In this document: positions 61,664-64,000 of the stretch, piece by piece
How the letters are laid out: each line of letters starts with the position of its first letter
Position numbering within the stretch: the stretch's first letter is position 1
DNA from: Ravibacter sp037191015
Lineage (GTDB): Bacteria > Bacteroidota > Bacteroidia > Cytophagales > Spirosomataceae
DNA length: 64,000 bases
Reading direction: 5' to 3'
Assembly: GCA_037191015.1 (NCBI GenBank)
Contig: JBBCKD010000031.1
Span: 1-64,000 of the forward strand
Program-made: the position numbers and the translations under genes
The notes under the pieces: generated by a model
What the model was told of the DNA's origin: nothing
The model's input: only the letters and a program-made list of their open reading frames with translations
The model's database searches: none

Positions 61664-61810
61664 TACCCCAACTTTTACAATTGCAGTCACCACAACGTAG
61701 CTACCTTTGACGACCGCTACTCTCCTGCTTTTTTCGTAGGACTTCGCTTTGGCATCCCATCCAATTTTCAAAACGGCTCAGGATCTGTCAACGCGTCCTT
61801 TATCCAATAG
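61664..61810 (+). pseudogene. C-terminal remnant of an unknown protein
   Basis: The frame reads NFYNCSHHNVATFDDRYSPA, then FFVGLRFGIPSNFQNGSGS and VNASFIQ before TAG. It has a strand-like ending but no start codon and no recognised family. It lies beside the palindrome cluster. Confidence 0.35.
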
Positions 61811-61904
61811 ATTTTTTCCAGGCGGTTAAGCGACAAACATGTTTTCTACATCTATTAAGTCCCCCAAAAACTTCCAGTTGGCATAGTACAATATTTAGCC
61901 CGCA

Positions 61905-61983
61905 AAGTCCGGGCTCAAGAGAAAACCTGGACGATGCGGGCCTGCCGGATAACGGAATGGAGCGTGTGGTAGAAGTGAAGTAA
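61905..61983 (+). pseudogene. short C-terminal remnant
   Basis: About 25 codons (SPGSRENLDDAGLPDNGMER, then VVEVK and TAA) look like a gene end without any start. It may belong to the same lost gene cluster as the fragment before it. Confidence 0.25.
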
Positions 61984-62018
61984 CGATAATGCGTTTTACC
62001 TAAATAGCTTTAAGTTGA

Positions 62019-62738
62019 TCACCTGGCTACATCAAATGTATAGGTCCCTACCCTGCGGACGGCCTTGTAGGGTTTCCCGTTATGTTCGCCGGCTTCTTCT
62101 GAATAGACCGATGCTTCAGCCTGGTAACGGCCTGCCCAGATCGGGGAAAAGACGACATTCCCTTTACCGTCGCTCTGAAAGTCCCTTTTCCATCCGCTCG
62201 GGGAAAATACCTCGACATGTACTTTTTCAGCATGTTCTCCCTTCAGCAGCACATCCAGGCTCAGCGGTTTGTTGACTTTATAGGACTTCGACGCATCAGC
62301 CCATATCTTCAATTGTGCCTCGTTGAAGCCAGGCTGGTTGCCTTTACCCGATTTACCGATCTTTACCGCCGCAACGGAATTATATTGCAGCCTGGTGGTT
62401 CCTCCCAGGTCTTTGGCTTCATGGCTTACCGTCAAAAGATAAACGCCTTCCTCCTCCGGCGTAAACTCGGCCAGGTAGTGATCGGCCCCGGCTGTAGTAG
62501 CAAGCTGTGTCTTTTTCCCGTCGGGGCTTGTTATAAAAAGCCTGAAATCCGACATATCCGAAAACCATTTGTCTGCAGGATCGTGCTGGTTGTCCCCGAA
62601 TTCTCCCCAGAAAACTTTCACCGTCTGCTTTTCTCCCTTCTTTGCGGGGCCGAAGGTTTCGATCCAGAGTGCGTGGGCGGATAAACTGCCTGCGGCCAGG
62701 AAAGATAGTACCGATAAGACGATCAGGATACGTTTCAT
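62019..62738 (-). CDS. DUF4198 family periplasmic protein
   Basis: 239 residues with a signal peptide (LIVLSVLSFLAAGSLSAHA) and mature start HALWIETFGPAKKGEKQTV, the usual DUF4198 opening. Two beta-sandwich halves follow (YLAEFTPEEEGVYLLTVSHE; VEVFSPSGWKRDFQSDGKGN, GRYQAEASVYSEEAG). Relatives occur next to metal or siderophore uptake genes. It follows the DUF4374 gene by 40 bp, so they are likely one operon. Confidence 0.8.
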   Translation of the reverse strand: MKRILIVLSVLSFLAAGSLSAHALWIETFGPAKKGEKQTVKVFWGEFGDNQHDPADKWFSDMSDFRLFITSPDGKKTQLATTAGADHYLAEFTPEEEGVYLLTVSHEAKDLGGTTRLQYNSVAAVKIGKSGKGNQPGFNEAQLKIWADASKSYKVNKPLSLDVLLKGEHAEKVHVEVFSPSGWKRDFQSDGKGNVVFSPIWAGRYQAEASVYSEEAGEHNGKPYKAVRRVGTYTFDVAR

Positions 62739-62778
62739 TGTATATAAATTGAATTAAAGTCGATAATTAGGTTTTTCA

Positions 62779-64000
62779 TCAGTAATCTACCTTGACGATC
62801 GAAGTGATATTGCCGCCTTCTACCTTCATGCCCTGGGTAGCGGTACCGGTGGCGGTATTGATTTTATAGATATAATTACCGGCAGCGGTGTTGATTCCTA
62901 CATAGCCCGTCGATTTCTCGGCATCTCCGGTGTTGTTATTGTAAGGAGATGAGACCGATACGATTTCGGGAACGCCCGTTACCCAGGTAAAAGTCTGATT
63001 AAAGGCATCGGCAATTGCCAGCCGTCTCGGAGCGGCAACCGTATGGTTGACATTTCCATACATGGTGAGCAGGAATTTCCCGTTTCCGAAATACGTTTGC
63101 TGTGCAATTTTGTAGCCGCCGGATTTTTCCTGCACATTGAAGAAGTAGCTTTGATCAAACTCTGTAGTGCCCTTTTTAATCCTTACAAAGGCAGAAGGCT
63201 TCGTGGTGGTCGGAGTCCCGCTGTTGGTGGCAGTCGCCGGAGAAAATCCGTAGATATCCCCGTTTTCCACAACCTGGAGGCCATTGTTGAAATAGGCGCC
63301 GATAAAGCTGGTCCTGTTGTCTTTGATCACTTTTTCAAGGGTAAGATCCGAATAGGTAGCGACCCCTTTCTCCACGACAGGATCCGGGAAGGAAAAAACA
63401 GCGATCCAGGTGCTGTCCGGGTAAGCGGTACCGAATACGTCGGGCGCCACGCCCTTAATGCTCATATAGGGTGCAAATACTTTGTCCCCAACCTGGGTAG
63501 CCCATGTGAAATGCGCCCGCTCGCCGTTACCGGCCAGCTTGACGATGTTGATTTGCGTCTCTTTTACAATCTTGGATGAATCGGCATTTATCCTGATAGC
63601 CAGAGCCGTTTCGGTTCCGCTCCTGGGCACCTTGATCAGCAACAGGTCATCTTTTACAGGTGTGAAGACCTGGACCGTCTCCGTTTGAAAATCAGACCAT
63701 TTTTCGAGCTTGCCGTCTGCGTTAAGCTTGTAGGTTGTAACGGCTCCCGGGTTACCCTGGCCATATAGCAAGCTAAAAAACTTATGTTTGTGCGATACGT
63801 AGTAACGATAACTTCCGTCCTGCTCGATCCCCTGCCCGACCGTGCTCAGAACGCCCGTATCGATCTGCTCGGTAGTAAGCAGGTAATCGGCTACACCCTG
63901 CGCGCCGCTTGACGCCGCGACCACATACGTGGTTTTTCCGAGCAGCCCGTCTCCACCGCCCGGACCATCGGGATCCGGGTCGTTTTTGTCGCATGCGCTG
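62779..64000 (-). CDS. DUF4374 lipoprotein (start outside the window)
   Basis: About 407 residues are visible; only the signal sequence is cut. The first codons read SACDKNDPDPDGPGGG, a lipobox Cys followed by a flexible acidic linker, so it is a surface or periplasmic lipoprotein. The rest (TTYVVAASSGAQGVADYLLT, FFSLLYGQGNPGAVTTYKL, GYKIAQQTYFGNGKFLLTMY) is a predicted propeller of the DUF4374 family. Such proteins are often encoded with TonB receptors and PepSY proteins in iron-uptake clusters (recalled), which would continue beyond 64000. Confidence 0.85.
   Translation of the reverse strand, partial: SACDKNDPDPDGPGGGDGLLGKTTYVVAASSGAQGVADYLLTTEQIDTGVLSTVGQGIEQDGSYRYYVSHKHKFFSLLYGQGNPGAVTTYKLNADGKLEKWSDFQTETVQVFTPVKDDLLLIKVPRSGTETALAIRINADSSKIVKETQINIVKLAGNGERAHFTWATQVGDKVFAPYMSIKGVAPDVFGTAYPDSTWIAVFSFPDPVVEKGVATYSDLTLEKVIKDNRTSFIGAYFNNGLQVVENGDIYGFSPATATNSGTPTTTKPSAFVRIKKGTTEFDQSYFFNVQEKSGGYKIAQQTYFGNGKFLLTMYGNVNHTVAAPRRLAIADAFNQTFTWVTGVPEIVSVSSPYNNNTGDAEKSTGYVGINTAAGNYIYKINTATGTATQGMKVEGGNITSIVKVDY

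Overview
The window comes from a member of the Bacteroidota. It carries SusC/SusD pairs, a FecI/FecR-type sigma and anti-sigma pair, type IX secretion C-terminal domains, LVIVD and DUF4374 proteins, and promoters of the TAnnTTTG type. I cannot name the genus from sequence alone; a soil- or plant-associated Cytophagales, Chitinophagales or Sphingobacteriales species would fit. I see no rRNA, tRNA, CRISPR array or intact insertion sequence.

Layout. 1-5.2 kb is largely gene debris: a fused, decayed ibrA/ibrB remnant, the C-terminal end of an esterase, a frameshifted T9SS-protein tail, an orphan LuxR helix-turn-helix and the tail of a Fic protein. An intact two-gene unit (LVIVD lipoprotein plus beta-barrel protein) lies among them. 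5.3-13.1 kb holds ordinary chromosomal genes: a TPR histidine kinase, a large secreted beta-propeller-like protein, RidA, an AraC regulator, and a divergent HxlR regulator/quinone oxidoreductase pair with clear operators. 13.7-32.2 kb is a sulfatase locus: susC, susD, three sulfatases (one fused to a glycosidase-like beta-propeller, one with an altered active-site motif), an amino-acid permease, a 2-oxoglutarate oxygenase, and two more sulfatases on the opposite strand. 32.7-38.3 kb has an alginate-export-type porin, a broken bshB1, DUF4395, a sterol-desaturase-type hydroxylase, a TPR protein and an SDR. 38.5-45.7 kb has a membrane-bound TPR/LuxR regulator, a repeat-rich T9SS surface protein with an internal heptamer tract, and a methyltransferase. 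60.7-45.9 kb (minus strand) is a second polysaccharide utilisation locus: ECF sigma, FecR, susC, susD, two sulfatases, an esterase, an apiosidase-like DUF4038 protein and an M23-like/PKD/golvesin protein. 60.9-64 kb has a small domain protein paralogous to one at 27.7 kb, a repeat-rich remnant zone, and DUF4198 and DUF4374 genes.

How they fit together. Seven intact sulfatases plus one broken copy point to the use of sulfated glycans or sulfate esters: SusC/D import, sulfate removal by formylglycine sulfatases, and esterase and glycosidase trimming. The maturase that makes formylglycine is not in the window. The most interesting signal is a 17-bp dyad, YCTATA-N5-TATAGR in its best copies. It recurs upstream of susC (13.7 kb), the porin (32.8 kb), the hydroxylase (35.9 kb) and the SDR operon (38.2 kb), with a half-site upstream of the 756-aa sulfatase at 32.2 kb. 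It suggests one regulon tying together sulfatases, porin and lipid-type enzymes, while the second locus has its own sigma/anti-sigma switch.
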